DNA from: Pyramidobacter sp. YE332
GTDB lineage: Bacteria; Synergistota; Synergistia; Synergistales; Dethiosulfovibrionaceae
Assembly (NCBI RefSeq): GCF_033060595.1
Contig: NZ_CP133038.1
Location: 620,001 to 684,000 of the forward strand
Length of the DNA: 64,000 nt
Reading direction: 5' to 3'
Both the position numbers and the translations under genes were made by a program. The notes under the pieces are model-generated. The model saw only the letters and a program-made list of their open reading frames with translations. It was not told the origin of the DNA and did no database searches. Positions within the stretch are counted from its first letter, which is position 1; every line of letters begins with the position of its first letter. Of the stretch, positions 24,822 through 34,600 are shown piece after piece.

Positions 24822-26264
24822 TCAGCGGCGCGGCATTTTCTCCATCGCCAGAGCGATGAGGGCGAGGAAGGGGTCGTCCACGGAGTTATGCGCGGGGGAG
24901 TGGATGAAATAATGTCCGAAAAGGTCCTGTACGGTCTCGCGCCGCGCGACGATGTCCACGAAGCGTTCGGCGAGGTGGACGGGGCTGTCGCCTGCCGAGA
25001 CGATCTGGAAGCCGAGGATCTGGCCGGGCTTGAATCCCTCGTCTTCGCCCGTGGAGAGAACGACCTTCCAAACGGCGTCCTTGCCCGAGGGCATGAAGGG
25101 ATCTCGGCTGCGCACCGGCAGGGAAAGCGGGATCACATTGAATCCGGCGCGGCGGGCCGCTTCTTCGCTCCAGCCCACGGCGCCCCAGTGCAGGCCGAAG
25201 ATCTCGCTCACGCCCCAGAGCGTCGCAGGCGGAAGCTGCGCGGGCAGTCCGGCGATGTCCATAACGGCCGTCATGGCCTGGCGCATCGCCAGCGTGCCGA
25301 TCAGCGGCAGAACGGAGCGCCCCGACGCCGCGTCGGCGACCTGCGCGGCGTCTCCCACGGCCCATACCGAAGGCAGCGAGGTGCGCTGCGCGGCGTCGAC
25401 GACGATGCCGCGCTCGATTTTCAGCCCCATGGCGCGCGCCAAATCGAGGCGCGGGCGCACGCCCGAAGCGAAGACGACCGCGTCGGCGGCGAGTTCTCCG
25501 CTGCGCAGCGTCAGCGTGCCGGGCGTCCAGCTCAGCACGGCGTCGTTCAGATGGAGTTCGACGCCCCGTTCGCGCAGGCGGCGTTCTACCGCCGCGGCCA
25601 TGTCGGCGTCCAGCGCCGAAACGGCGTGCGGCAGAGCTTCTACGGCGACGACGCCGACGCCGCGGTCGGAAAGGGCTTCGATGATCTCCAGGCCGACGGC
25701 TCCCGTGCCGACGACGGCCACTTTTTGGACGCGCGCGGCCAGTTCGTCCAAAGCGCGAGCGTCCTGAGCGCCTCTGAGGACGTAAACGCCGTCGGCGAGG
25801 AACGAACGCTCGACGAGCCGGTCGCCGACGGCGACCATCAGGCCGGAAGCGCCCCCCTTTTCTTTTAAGATCCCTTCCGCCGGCGGCAGCCAGGGGACGG
25901 CGCCGGGAGCGAGGATCAGGTTCTCGTAGGCGATCTGCGTCTCGCCCGCGGGGCCTGCGACCGTCGCGGTCTTCGCCGCCGCGTCGATTGTCGTCACGGA
26001 GCCGAAAACGACGTCTTTCGCGGCGTTGGGCGGCAGGCGTTTCTCGCGCGACAGATCGACGACCGTCGCTTCGGGGCCGTCGGGGATCAGGCGGCGTCCC
26101 ACGCCGTAGGGCAGGCTGCAGATGACGGTGGGTTCTTCGTTCATCACCATGACGGCCGGTTCCACGCCGAAACGGCGGGCTGTGATGTACGACACGCGGC
26201 CGCCGGGACCTCCCCCGACGATCAAGAGTTTTGCTGCGCGCACGGCTTCTTTTTTCTCAGACAT
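24822..26264 (-). CDS. FAD/NAD(P)-dependent disulfide-reductase family oxidoreductase
   Basis: Flavoprotein of 480 residues resembling NADH oxidase and CoA-disulfide reductase. The FAD fold starts KLLIVGGGPGGRVSYITARR; the NAD(P) fold is KVAVVGTGAVGLEIIEAL; the second FAD motif is PSVWAVGDAAQVAD. The region where relatives carry a redox cysteine reads EEPTVICSLPYGVG, so a single cysteine is present. ATG 26264 has GAGGAGG; an in-frame extension to 26396 lacks a site. It is divergent from the exporter operon. Substrate not predictable: oxygen, CoA disulfide or another acceptor. Confidence 0.85.
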   Translation of the reverse strand: MSEKKEAVRAAKLLIVGGGPGGRVSYITARRFGVEPAVMVMNEEPTVICSLPYGVGRRLIPDGPEATVVDLSREKRLPPNAAKDVVFGSVTTIDAAAKTATVAGPAGETQIAYENLILAPGAVPWLPPAEGILKEKGGASGLMVAVGDRLVERSFLADGVYVLRGAQDARALDELAARVQKVAVVGTGAVGLEIIEALSDRGVGVVAVEALPHAVSALDADMAAAVERRLRERGVELHLNDAVLSWTPGTLTLRSGELAADAVVFASGVRPRLDLARAMGLKIERGIVVDAAQRTSLPSVWAVGDAAQVADAASGRSVLPLIGTLAMRQAMTAVMDIAGLPAQLPPATLWGVSEIFGLHWGAVGWSEEAARRAGFNVIPLSLPVRSRDPFMPSGKDAVWKVVLSTGEDEGFKPGQILGFQIVSAGDSPVHLAERFVDIVARRETVQDLFGHYFIHSPAHNSVDDPFLALIALAMEKMPRR

Positions 26265-26383
26265 GTTTTCGTTCCTCCTCCGGAAATGTCCCCGCATCCG
26301 CCGCGCCGCTGCCGGCGCGTTCTTTGGATGCAAGGCGTTTTTGCGCTGTGGTTCCACTTTAACCGTTCGCCGGATTTCTTTCA

Positions 26384-26396
26384 GTGATAACGTCAC
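26384..26396. promoter_or_regulatory. Inverted repeat upstream of flavoprotein gene
   Basis: GTGATAACGTCAC: four-base arms around a five-base centre, about 120 bp before the flavoprotein start. A second inverted repeat, AATAAC-N7-GTTATT, lies at 26413-26431 and overlaps the -35 of a plus-strand promoter. Both look like operators; the regulators are unknown. Confidence 0.35.
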
Positions 26397-26423
26397 AGTT
26401 CTCTGATATTGAAATAACGGCAG

Positions 26424-26452
26424 TTGTTATTCATGTTTATTTTTGTTATACT
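26424..26452 (+). promoter_or_regulatory. Plus-strand promoter candidate P1
   Basis: TTGTTA (26424-26429), 17-bp spacer, TATACT (26447-26452). It lies in the AT-rich part of the divergent gap and reads towards the exporter operon. Confidence 0.55.
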
Positions 26453-26517
26453 TTATTCACGTTAAGCTTCGAATAGGCGCGGTTATAGGATTCGGGAAAA
26501 TATATGACGCTGAGGGG

Positions 26518-26546
26518 TTGACAACGATGTCCGAGGCCACTATGCT
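26518..26546 (+). promoter_or_regulatory. Plus-strand promoter P2 in front of CACAG repeat
   Basis: Consensus -35 TTGACA (26518-26523), 17-bp spacer, -10 TATGCT (26541-26546). Start would fall near 26553, at the beginning of the tandem repeat. Confidence 0.7.
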
Positions 26547-26548
26547 GT

Positions 26549-26609
26549 CACAGCACAGCACAGCACAGCACAGCACAGCACAGCACAGCACAGCACAGCA
26601 CAGCACAGC
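26549..26609. repeat. CACAG pentanucleotide tandem repeat, about 12 units
   Basis: 61 bases of uninterrupted CACAG units. Five-base units of this purity are prone to slipped-strand changes in copy number. Read from ATG 26527 they encode a short SQHSTA-type repeat ending at TAA 26616 (29 codons), with no good sign that it is translated. Confidence 0.95.
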
Positions 26610-26709
26610 TAACTAAAACTGTTTCCTTCGATAGAGTGAAAAAGCCTCCGGAAGGCGGCGGAACGACCAGGTTTTGTGGTCGTTCCGCCGCCTTCCGGAG
26701 GCTTTTTTT
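26553..26709 (+). ncRNA. Candidate small RNA: CACAG repeat plus terminator hairpin
   Basis: Promoter P2 would produce a transcript of about 155 nt: a (CACAG)n tract, a short AU-rich linker and a 31-bp terminator hairpin. The hairpin stands between two divergent genes, so it is not needed to end either of them, which implies a transcript of its own. Alternatively it is an attenuated leader of the exporter operon. No similarity to a known RNA family recognised. Confidence 0.45.
26639..26709. terminator. Perfect 31-bp terminator hairpin
   Basis: Left arm 26639-26669 and right arm 26677-26707 are exact reverse complements with loop GGTTTTG. The left arm starts with five A and the right arm ends in seven T, so it can terminate from both sides. 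Longest perfect stem noticed in the window. Confidence 0.9.
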
Positions 26710-26828
26710 GTAAATGTACGTTTGTGTGACAAGTTGAACGTTCTATGATGTAAAAGCTAACGTAAGGATTATGTCGTGCGCTTTTTCGCTCATGGGACCA
26801 AACGATTTTCCGGATTAGGAACTGTTCC

Positions 26829-26871
26829 GATCCTGATTTTCAATTAAAAAGCACAATTGAAAATCAGGATC
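26829..26871. repeat. 17-bp inverted repeat just before exporter operon start
   Basis: Perfect arms 26829-26845 and 26855-26871 (starting GATCCTGATTTTC) around AAAAAGCAC. Only nine bases separate it from the AAAGGGG ribosome site of the permease gene. It could be an operator or an RNA structure controlling translation. Confidence 0.75.
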
Positions 26872-26896
26872 AGTTTACGGAAAGGGGCTTCCTCAT

Positions 26897-27682
26897 TTGA
26901 GAATCCTAGCCAGAGCCAAAGAGATCTACGCTTACCGCGAGATGGTCTACAACCTCGTGCGGCGGGATCTTCACGGACGCTACAAACGTTCTTTCTTCGG
27001 TTTTGCCTGGACGTTTTTGAATCCTCTTTTACAGCTCATCGTCTATACGATCGTCTTTTCAACCATCATGCGCGCGGGGATCGACAAGTTTTATTTATTC
27101 CTTTTCGTCGCCCTGATCCCGTGGACTTTCTTCAGCGCCTCGCTCACCGGCGGCTGCGGTTCCGTCCTGGCCCAGGGCGGCATGGTCAAGAAAATCTACT
27201 TCCCGCGCGAAGTCCTGCCCATCGCCTTTGTCACGACAAGCTTCGTCAACATGCTCTACTGTTTCGTCGTCGTGTTTGCCGTCGTCGCCGTATCGGGCGT
27301 CGGCTTCAACCTGCGCGCGCTCCTGTGCCTCCCGTTCGTCATGCTCGTCGAGTACGTCATCTGCCTGGGCGTCGCCCTGCTGACGTCGGCCGTCACCGTT
27401 TACTGCCGCGACCTGGAGTACATGCTCGGCATCGTTTCCATGCTGTGGATGTACCTCACTCCGGTCCTCTACCCGATCTCCATGGTGCCGCGGCGGTACC
27501 TGCCGCTTTTCATGCTCAACCCGATGACTCCGGTCATCACGGCCTATCGCGACATCCTTTACGCCGCCAAAGCGCCGGAACTCTCCACGCTGCTGCACTC
27601 GCTCGCGATGGGCGTTCTCGTTTTGGGCGTCGGCTGGTACGTCTTTGAAAAACTGCAGCGCGGTTTTGCGGAGGAACTGTAA
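26897..27682 (+). CDS. ABC-2 polysaccharide exporter permease (Wzm/TagG-like)
   Basis: Inner-membrane permease of 261 residues with six hydrophobic segments. The family pattern is clear: cytoplasmic N-terminus with RRDLHGRYKRSFFGFAWTFLNPLLQL, then VKKIYFPREVLP and MLNPMTPVITAYRDILY. Start is TTG 26897, after AAAGGGG at 26881-26887; no ATG lies near the family N-terminus. With the next gene it forms a two-component exporter for O-antigen, capsule or teichoic-type chains across the inner membrane. The upstream hairpin may affect its translation. Confidence 0.88.
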   Translation: MRILARAKEIYAYREMVYNLVRRDLHGRYKRSFFGFAWTFLNPLLQLIVYTIVFSTIMRAGIDKFYLFLFVALIPWTFFSASLTGGCGSVLAQGGMVKKIYFPREVLPIAFVTTSFVNMLYCFVVVFAVVAVSGVGFNLRALLCLPFVMLVEYVICLGVALLTSAVTVYCRDLEYMLGIVSMLWMYLTPVLYPISMVPRRYLPLFMLNPMTPVITAYRDILYAAKAPELSTLLHSLAMGVLVLGVGWYVFEKLQRGFAEEL

Positions 27683-27684
27683 CG

Positions 27685-28428
27685 ATGAAAGCCATTCAGG
27701 TCCATGACGTCGCCAAACGATTCAAGATCTATTACGACCGAAATCGAACGTTGAAAGAACGCCTGCTCTTTCGCAAAAGGAACCGCTACGACGAGCGCTG
27801 GGTCCTCAAAGACGTTTCGTTCGACATCGAGCAGGGGGAAGCCGTCGGCCTCGTCGGCGAAAACGGCTGCGGCAAAAGCACCACGCTCAAGCTGCTCTCC
27901 CGCATCCTCTTTCCCGACCGCGGCACGATCGCCGTCAACGGCCGCGTCTCCTGCCTGATCGAGCTGGGCGCCGGCTTTCATCCCGACATGAACGGCATCG
28001 AGAACATCTACCTCAACGCCGCCATGTTCGGCGTCGGCCGCAAGGAAACCGGCAAACGCCTCGACCGGATCATCGCCTTTTCGGAACTGGAACCCTTCAT
28101 CGAAAACCCCATACGCACCTATTCTTCGGGCATGTACATGCGCCTCGCCTTTTCCGTGGCGATCAACGTCGATGCCGACGTGCTGTTGATCGACGAGATC
28201 CTTGCCGTCGGCGACATGAACTTTCAGGAGAAATGTCTCGCCCGCCTGCGCGAGATCAAGGAGCGCGGCGCCACCATCGTCATCGTCTCCCACTCGCTGG
28301 GACAGATCGAAGCCTTCTGCGACCGCTCCATCTGGATTGACGGCGGACGCGTCCAGGCCGACGGCACCCCCGCGGAGACCCACGCCCGGTACGCCGCGTT
28401 CATGAACGGAAAGAAGGCTCAGCCATGA
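27685..28428 (+). CDS. ABC exporter ATP-binding protein (Wzt/TagH-like)
   Basis: ATPase partner of the preceding permease, 247 residues. Motifs: Walker A GENGCGKST, the exporter-subfamily signature YSSGMYMRLAFSVA, Walker B VLLIDEILAVGD and IVSHS. The stretch LIELGAGFHPDMNGIENIYLN is typical of polysaccharide exporters. It lacks the C-terminal carbohydrate-binding domain of some Wzt proteins. It starts two bases after the permease stop and overlaps the next gene by four bases. Confidence 0.9.
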   Translation: MKAIQVHDVAKRFKIYYDRNRTLKERLLFRKRNRYDERWVLKDVSFDIEQGEAVGLVGENGCGKSTTLKLLSRILFPDRGTIAVNGRVSCLIELGAGFHPDMNGIENIYLNAAMFGVGRKETGKRLDRIIAFSELEPFIENPIRTYSSGMYMRLAFSVAINVDADVLLIDEILAVGDMNFQEKCLARLREIKERGATIVIVSHSLGQIEAFCDRSIWIDGGRVQADGTPAETHARYAAFMNGKKAQP

Positions 28429-29627
28429 TTCCCGCTTTATTGGGTATGAAAAACGCCATGGGAGAAATGCGCGCGCGGCCGCTGCGGATCCTTCAGGTCG
28501 TCGACAAGCTCACGCCCGACAGCGGCGTTGCCGGCGTTGTCCTGCGCTATCACGACGCAATAGACAAAAAACGAATCGTCTTCGATTTTCTCGCGCATGA
28601 AGAGCCCGACCTCTGGATCAGACGCAGACTCGAAAAAGACGGCTCGAAGATCTTTGTCGCCCCGCCGCTGCGTCTCGCCGCGCTTGTTCCCTATCTTCGC
28701 TTCCTGAGACGCTTCTACGCGGAGCATCCCGAGTACGCGATCGTCCACGGTCACCTGCCCAACGCCGCGCCGTTTTATCTGGGCATGGCCCGGGCGGCCG
28801 GCGTGCCCGTGCGCATCGTTCACTGCCACAACACCCGCAGCGGCGACACCGTCCCGAAGAGGATCAGGAACAGCCTGCTCTTCAAGCTGATCCCCTTGTG
28901 CGCCAACGTGCGCTGCGCCTGCTCGGAGGCCGCGGCCAGGTTCCTTTTCGGCGCGCGCAACGGGCGCGTCAAACGTCCTTATCATTTGGTCCGCAACGCT
29001 TTGCCGCTGGGACCGTACCGTTTCCGCCCCGAGGTGCGGGAACGGGCCCGCGGCGAACTTGGCCTCGGTACGGACTGCCTTGTGGTCGGCCACATCGGCC
29101 GCATGTGCCCGCAAAAAAATCAGGCCTTTCTGCTGAAAATCTTTGCCGCGTTTTACGCCAAACACAAGAACGCCGTGTTGATGCTGATCGGCGACGGCGA
29201 ACTGCATGAAACCCTTCGCCGCCAGGCCCGCGAACTCGTCCCCGAAGGAGCCGTCCTCTGGCTGGGCGTGCGAAACGACGTCCCCGCGCTCCTTCAGGCG
29301 ATGGACGTTTTCGTCCTGCCCTCGCTTTACGAAGGTTTGCCCCTTGCCGCGCTCGAGGCTCAGGCGTCGGGCTTGCCCTGTCTTTTGTCGGCGAACATCA
29401 CAGAAGAAGCCCGCATCGTCCCCGGCTTGGCGCAGTATATCAGCCTGCAAGAAACGCCCGCCGAGTGGGCCGCCCTGATCCAGCCCCGGCACGAAAGAAC
29501 GTCCGACACCGGACGCTTCTTTGCCGCCGCCGGCTACGACATTTCCACTGAAGCGGCAAAACTAGCAACACTGTACGAAAAACTTCACGAAGAACATTGC
29601 CGGCAACGCCCGGCGGAGGAGCCTTGA
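28425..29627 (+). CDS. GT4-type glycosyltransferase
   Basis: Retaining glycosyltransferase of the GT-B fold, 400 residues. The N-terminal domain begins PLRILQVVDKLTPDSGVAGVV; the C-terminal nucleotide-sugar domain has GHIGRMCPQKNQAFLLKIF and the EX7E motif in PSLYEGLPLAALEAQASGLP. ATG 28425 overlaps the exporter ATPase stop (ATGA), so it belongs to the same operon and probably builds the exported polysaccharide. Donor and acceptor unknown. A start at MKNAMG, about seven codons later, is possible. Confidence 0.87.
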   Translation: MIPALLGMKNAMGEMRARPLRILQVVDKLTPDSGVAGVVLRYHDAIDKKRIVFDFLAHEEPDLWIRRRLEKDGSKIFVAPPLRLAALVPYLRFLRRFYAEHPEYAIVHGHLPNAAPFYLGMARAAGVPVRIVHCHNTRSGDTVPKRIRNSLLFKLIPLCANVRCACSEAAARFLFGARNGRVKRPYHLVRNALPLGPYRFRPEVRERARGELGLGTDCLVVGHIGRMCPQKNQAFLLKIFAAFYAKHKNAVLMLIGDGELHETLRRQARELVPEGAVLWLGVRNDVPALLQAMDVFVLPSLYEGLPLAALEAQASGLPCLLSANITEEARIVPGLAQYISLQETPAEWAALIQPRHERTSDTGRFFAAAGYDISTEAAKLATLYEKLHEEHCRQRPAEEP

Positions 29628-29629
29628 CG

Positions 29630-31563
29630 ATGAATGAAACGACAAAACAAACACGGCCGCAGAATCGCTACGACGTCAGCTGCCTCGTGACCTTTCACAG
29701 CGAGGGCTATCTGGCGCACCGTACGCTGACTTCGATCGGCATGTGCCGGGACTACGCCGAAAAGCGCGGACTCCATGTCGAGCTGGTGCTCGTTCTCGAC
29801 AACGCCGATGCCGTGACCGAAGCGGTCGTCGCCGGGCACTTCGCCGTACGCAAGGACGATCAGATCCTACGCGTACATGAACGCAGCGCCCCTATGTCAC
29901 GGAATAAGGGAATACAGGCTGCCAAGGGAGAATTCATATCCATTCACGATGGAGATGATTATTATTCTGAAAATCTCGTCTATGAAGGAGTGGCGCAGTG
30001 CAAAGCACAGCCGCGCCTGATCACGCATGCCGAGATAAATATCGGATTCGAATCCGAGTATTACATGTATAGAGTTGGAAATATCCGACACGGCGATTAC
30101 ACAAAATACGATCTGCTCACTCAGAATCCTCTCAGCGTGCAAACCATAGCACCTCGACACGTATTTATACAGATCCCTTACCAGCCAACTGGAAACGGTT
30201 TTGGTTACGAGGATTGGCATTGGAATGCCGAGACGATAGCCGCCGGATTCGAACACGTTACAGTTCCGCATACATTCATGTTCTATCGGCGCAAAAGACA
30301 AGGATCAGTACTTGCAAGAGAATCTGCCAGCAAGTCTTTGATTCGTCCGAGCCGTTTGTTCGATCAGCTGGAATCGCCAATGCATGAACTGTCCTCCTCC
30401 ATTTTGCGAGACAACCTGTCGGAAAACACCTCTCGAAAGCCGGTCGTTTCTGCCGATCTTGCCGATGTCGTAAAAACTGCCCGAAGAAAATCACGGCTCT
30501 ACGCTTTTCTTAAGCCGCCGGCTAAAAAACTGATTTCCAAATTGCCCGACGACCTGCAGCCGCCGGCAAAGGCTTTTGCGTGGTCTTTTCTGGCACTGGC
30601 CCGTTCGGTCAGAGAACATGTCAGAAACAAACGGCCGACGCCGGCTGTCCAGACGTCGCCAGCCGTCCCGCAGACAGAAAAGCCGGCGCCAGAAATTTTC
30701 CCCACCGTCAGCATGGCCGAATGCGTTGCGGCGCTCAAGAGAATCTCGCGCCTCGACTCGTCGCTTCATCCTGACGTGAACCCGCCGCTTTATGAATACC
30801 GTTTTGTTTCGGACGACCGTCTCGGCCGACTCTTCGCTCTTTTGTACAATCCCATAAAGGGGCAACGTTACGATGCAGTGTACCTCGTGCCGTGGCTTGT
30901 GCCCGGCGGCGCCGATCTGATGACGATCAACTTCGCCAACACTTTGGCGGGACAAGGCAAAAAGGTCCTTGTGATCAGCACTTTGCCCTGCCCGTCACCA
31001 TGGCGAAACCAGTTGGCCGAGGGCGTGGATTTTGTCGACCTCGGCAACGCGGCCGACGGATTTTTCAACGAGGACAAGAAGCTTCTTCTGGCGCGCATCC
31101 TTTTGCTGGAAATCGTCAAAAAATGCCCGAGACTCATTTCTTCGTTTATGGTGAACCGTATGCGGAAGAGGACAGACACCTGTACAGTTCTTTCAAATCT
31201 CTGCCGAACGTCACTCTTGGCGGAAAATATAGTGGTTTTGTCTCTCTGCCGGTCAAAGAGTGCTTCTGCTTTCTCTACACCAGCGCGTATGACGGCCTGC
31301 CCAATGTTCTCCTCGAAGCTGCTGCAGCCGGCTTGCCCACAATTGCGCCCGACATCGGTGGCATCAGCGATTTTATCAACGATCAAACCGGTTGGCTCGT
31401 GGGACAGGATGCATCGGCCGATGATTATGCGAGAGCAATGGAAGAGATGCGCAGCGCGCCGGAACTGCGCCGGACAAAAGTCCTTGCGGCGCAGAATCTG
31501 TTGCATGTACGCCACAATGAAACGGCTTTTAAAAACAGTATATTAAAGTTCTATGGATTCTAG
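29630..31563 (+). pseudogene. GT2-GT4 two-domain glycosyltransferase, internally deleted and frameshifted
   Basis: Starts at ATG 29630 after CGGAGGA. Residues about 10-240 form a GT2 (GT-A) domain (VSCLVTFHSEGYLAHRTL, ISIHDGDDYY, GFGYEDWHW). After a linker comes the start of a GT-B domain (YLVPWLVPGGADLMTINFAN). Near 31115 the frame passes from LLLARILLLE straight to EIVKKCP, which in relatives belongs to the far side of the domain, so roughly 150 codons seem missing. At 31129-31130 one base is also lost: the true ending (THFFVYGEP, YDGLPNVLLEAAAAGLP, DIGGISDF) continues in another frame to TAG 31563. The central part is AT-richer than the ends. Confidence 0.8.
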
Positions 31564-31614
31564 GTGTTGTAAAAAAACATCATATCATCCCATAGAACGT
31601 GACCTGTCATAACA

Positions 31615-31662
31615 ACAACGGCTGTCTCATCTTCTCAAATGGGAAGATGAGACAGCCGTTGT
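31615..31662. terminator. 20-bp hairpin between convergent operons
   Basis: Perfect 20-bp arms (31615-31634 and 31643-31662), starting ACAACGGCTGTCTC. It lies between the glycosyltransferase end and the alpha-glucan operon end. No T run follows on either strand, so termination strength is uncertain. Confidence 0.6.
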
Positions 31663-31684
31663 ACTTCTGTGGCAAGAGAGATCG

Positions 31685-34600
31685 TTAGCCCCACTGGATC
31701 AGGCCCGTGTCGAACAGGTTGTCAAGATCGGGGCTGTAGGCGAGGACGCGCAGGCCGTAGAGGTAGCGGCCGTTGTGGGTGGGGGTGTAGGCGCCTTGAT
31801 AGACGAGGCGCCCCTGGTCGTCGCTGCCGGTGCAGGAGAGCGCGAGCACGTCGGGTTTTTCGATGAAGTTGCGCTCGTCGCTGCGTCCGGCCACGAATTG
31901 GAGCTGCAGTTCTTCGGGTTTCATGGCGCCGGGCACCACGTACGCGGTGACGCTGAGCGGATCGGTGCAGGCCACGGCGTTCTGCACGAGGCCCTGAACC
32001 TGGATCTGATCGATGCGCACGCCGGCGAAGCGCGCTCCGACGTCGGCTTTCCAGGCCGCGAGCGTGCGGGGCAGCAGGCGGTTTTGGGCGCGCATTTTCA
32101 CGTGGCGCTGCGCGGCCGGCCGGTAGCATTCTTCGAAGTACTGGCGCACCATGCGGGCGCTGCTGTACTGCGGACTCAGCGTAGCGACGCTGTTTTTCAT
32201 GCGCGCGATCCAGCCGTGGGGGAGGCCGTCGCCGGCGCGTTCGAAGTAGAGCGGCGCCACTTCGTCTTCCAGCAGCGCGTAGAGGCTTTCGGCGTCGGCG
32301 TAGTCGCTTTGTTCGGCGGGCGCGTCGTGAATGGAGGTGACGCGGGGGCCGATGGTCCAGCCGTTGAGGCCGTTGTCGCCTTCGCACCACCAGCCGTCGG
32401 ACACGCTCAGGTTGAGCGTGCCGTTGGGGGCCGCTTTCTGGCCGCTGGTGCCGCTGGCTTCGTAGGGGCGGCGCGGCGTGTTCAGCCACACGTCGCAGCC
32501 CTGCACCATGATTCTGGCGATGTCGAGGTTGTAGTTGGGGATGAAAAAGAGTTTGCCGAAGAGTTCGTTTCGGCTGGCGAGCACGACTTTCTGGATCAGG
32601 TCGTTGCCCTGCGTGTCGGCCGGATGGGCTTTGCCGGAAAAAACGAGGATCACGGGACGCCGGGCATCCGAGAGGATCTTCGTCAGCCGCGCCAGATCGG
32701 CGAGGACGAGCGTGGCGCGTTTGTAGGGCGCGAAACGGCGCGCGAAGCCGATCACCAGCGGCTGCTGCTGCCATTCGGAAGAGGCCTTGTGGAACGCCTT
32801 GGGCGACGTCTTCTTGAGCAGCTCCAACAGGGCTTTTTTCTGCTCCTGCTTGGCCTGCCAGAAATCGGCGTCGGCGATCTGTTCCACTTTTTGCCATTGC
32901 GGCGACTGCGGCGGCAACGCGCTCCAGTCCGCGCCCACCGCCGTTGCGAGCAGCGCCGCCGCGGGGCGCCCCGCAAAGCTGTTCAGGTGCACTCCGTTTG
33001 TGATGTAGCCGATGGGGATTTCTTCCGTGGGCACGCCTTTCCAGTTGAACTGCCACATGGCGCGCGACACGCCGCCATGGAGGCGGCTGACGCCGTTGCT
33101 GCGCATGGCGTGGTTCAGCGCCAGCAGCGTCAGCTCGAAATCGCCGGACGTTCCCGGACGGGTGCCCAGGTTCATCAGCTCGTCGCGGCTGACGCCGATG
33201 CGCCGCGCCAGCTCGTCGAAATAGCGGTGCATGAGTTCGGCGGAGAAACGTTCGTTGCCGGCGTCCACGGGCGTGTGAGTGGTGAAGACGCTGTCGCCGC
33301 GCACCACCTCGCGGGCGGCGGCGAAGCTGAGGCCGCGGGTCAGACAGAGGTGGCGGATGCGTTCCAGGATCATGAAGGCCGAGTGCCCTTCGTTCATGTG
33401 GTAGGCGCGCGGATGATAGCCCAGCGCCGCCAGCGCGCGCGGACCGCCCATGCCGAGCAGGATCTCCTGGCGGATGCGTGTGTCGCGGTCGGCCACGTAG
33501 AGGCGCTCGGTGATGCGGCGGTCTTCCTCGGTGTTCTTGGGCGTGTCGGTGTCGAGCAGATAGAGCGGCACGCGCCCGACCTGGACTTTCCAGACGCGGG
33601 CGAAAAGCGTGCGCCCCGGCAGGTCAAGCGACACGTAAAGGTGTTCGCCGGTCTTTTCGTTTTTGACGCGGCCGATGGGCAGCAGCCGGAAATTGTTCTC
33701 CGGATAAAGCGCCGTCTGGTGGCCGTCGGCAGCGATTTTCTGCTGGAAGTAACCGCATTTGTAAAGCAGCCCCACGGCGACCAGCGGGATGCGCAGGTCG
33801 CTGGCCGATTTGAGGTGATCGCCGGAAAGCACGCCGAGCCCCCCGGAGTAAATGGGCAGACTTTCGTGAATGCCGTACTCGGTCGAAAAGTAGGCGACGG
33901 GCGTCGTGGCCGTCAATTCGGGGACCGACGTGTCGAAAGGCGCCTTCATGTCGGCGTCGAATCGTTCCAGAGCGCGGCCGTAAAGCTGCACGTATCCTTC
34001 GTTCTGCGCCAGCTCGACAAAGCGGCTGTGATCAGTTTTCCCCAGCAGTTCGACGGCATTGTGACCGATTTTGTCCCACAGCGCCGGATCGACGCGGCGG
34101 AACAGCGGCTCGTATTCGGGATGCCACGTCCACCAGAGATTGTGGGCCAGTTCGCCGAGGCGGCTCAGCTTGTCCGGCAGCTTGACCGAGCTGGTGAAAC
34201 CGTGCAGCAGCGGCGTCACCGACGGCGTGCCGGTGAAAACGCGCGTCAGGATCTCGTCGTCCATGCGCGAAACCGGCCGCGTGGCCACGCGCTGGCGGGC
34301 CTGATTCGCGGCGAGAGCGTAGGCGTCGTCGTAATGCTGATAAAAGGTGGACCAGTCGGTCTTTTCGGCCAGCGCGCGGGCGGCGGCGCGGCGCTTCAGC
34401 AGCGCTTCCTCCGGCAGCGAAGCCAGCTCGCCCATCAAAAAGGTCAGTTTTTTCACCGTCGCCTCGTAAGGCGCGTGACTGCGTTCGATGACGGCGATGC
34501 CCTCGTTCTCGCCCTGTTCGCGCGCCCACAGGCCGAAGCCCGCCAGATCGCTGGTGACGGTCGGCACGGAATTGGCCGCGGCCTCCTGAGGCGTATAGCC

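Noticed and set aside
26549-26609. CACAG tract as a CRISPR array
   Set aside because: Units are five bases and contiguous, with no spacers and no cas genes.
26527-26616. 29-codon frame across the CACAG repeat as a phase-variable gene
   Set aside because: It ends right after the repeat and has no protein-like continuation in any frame; the region fits an RNA unit better.
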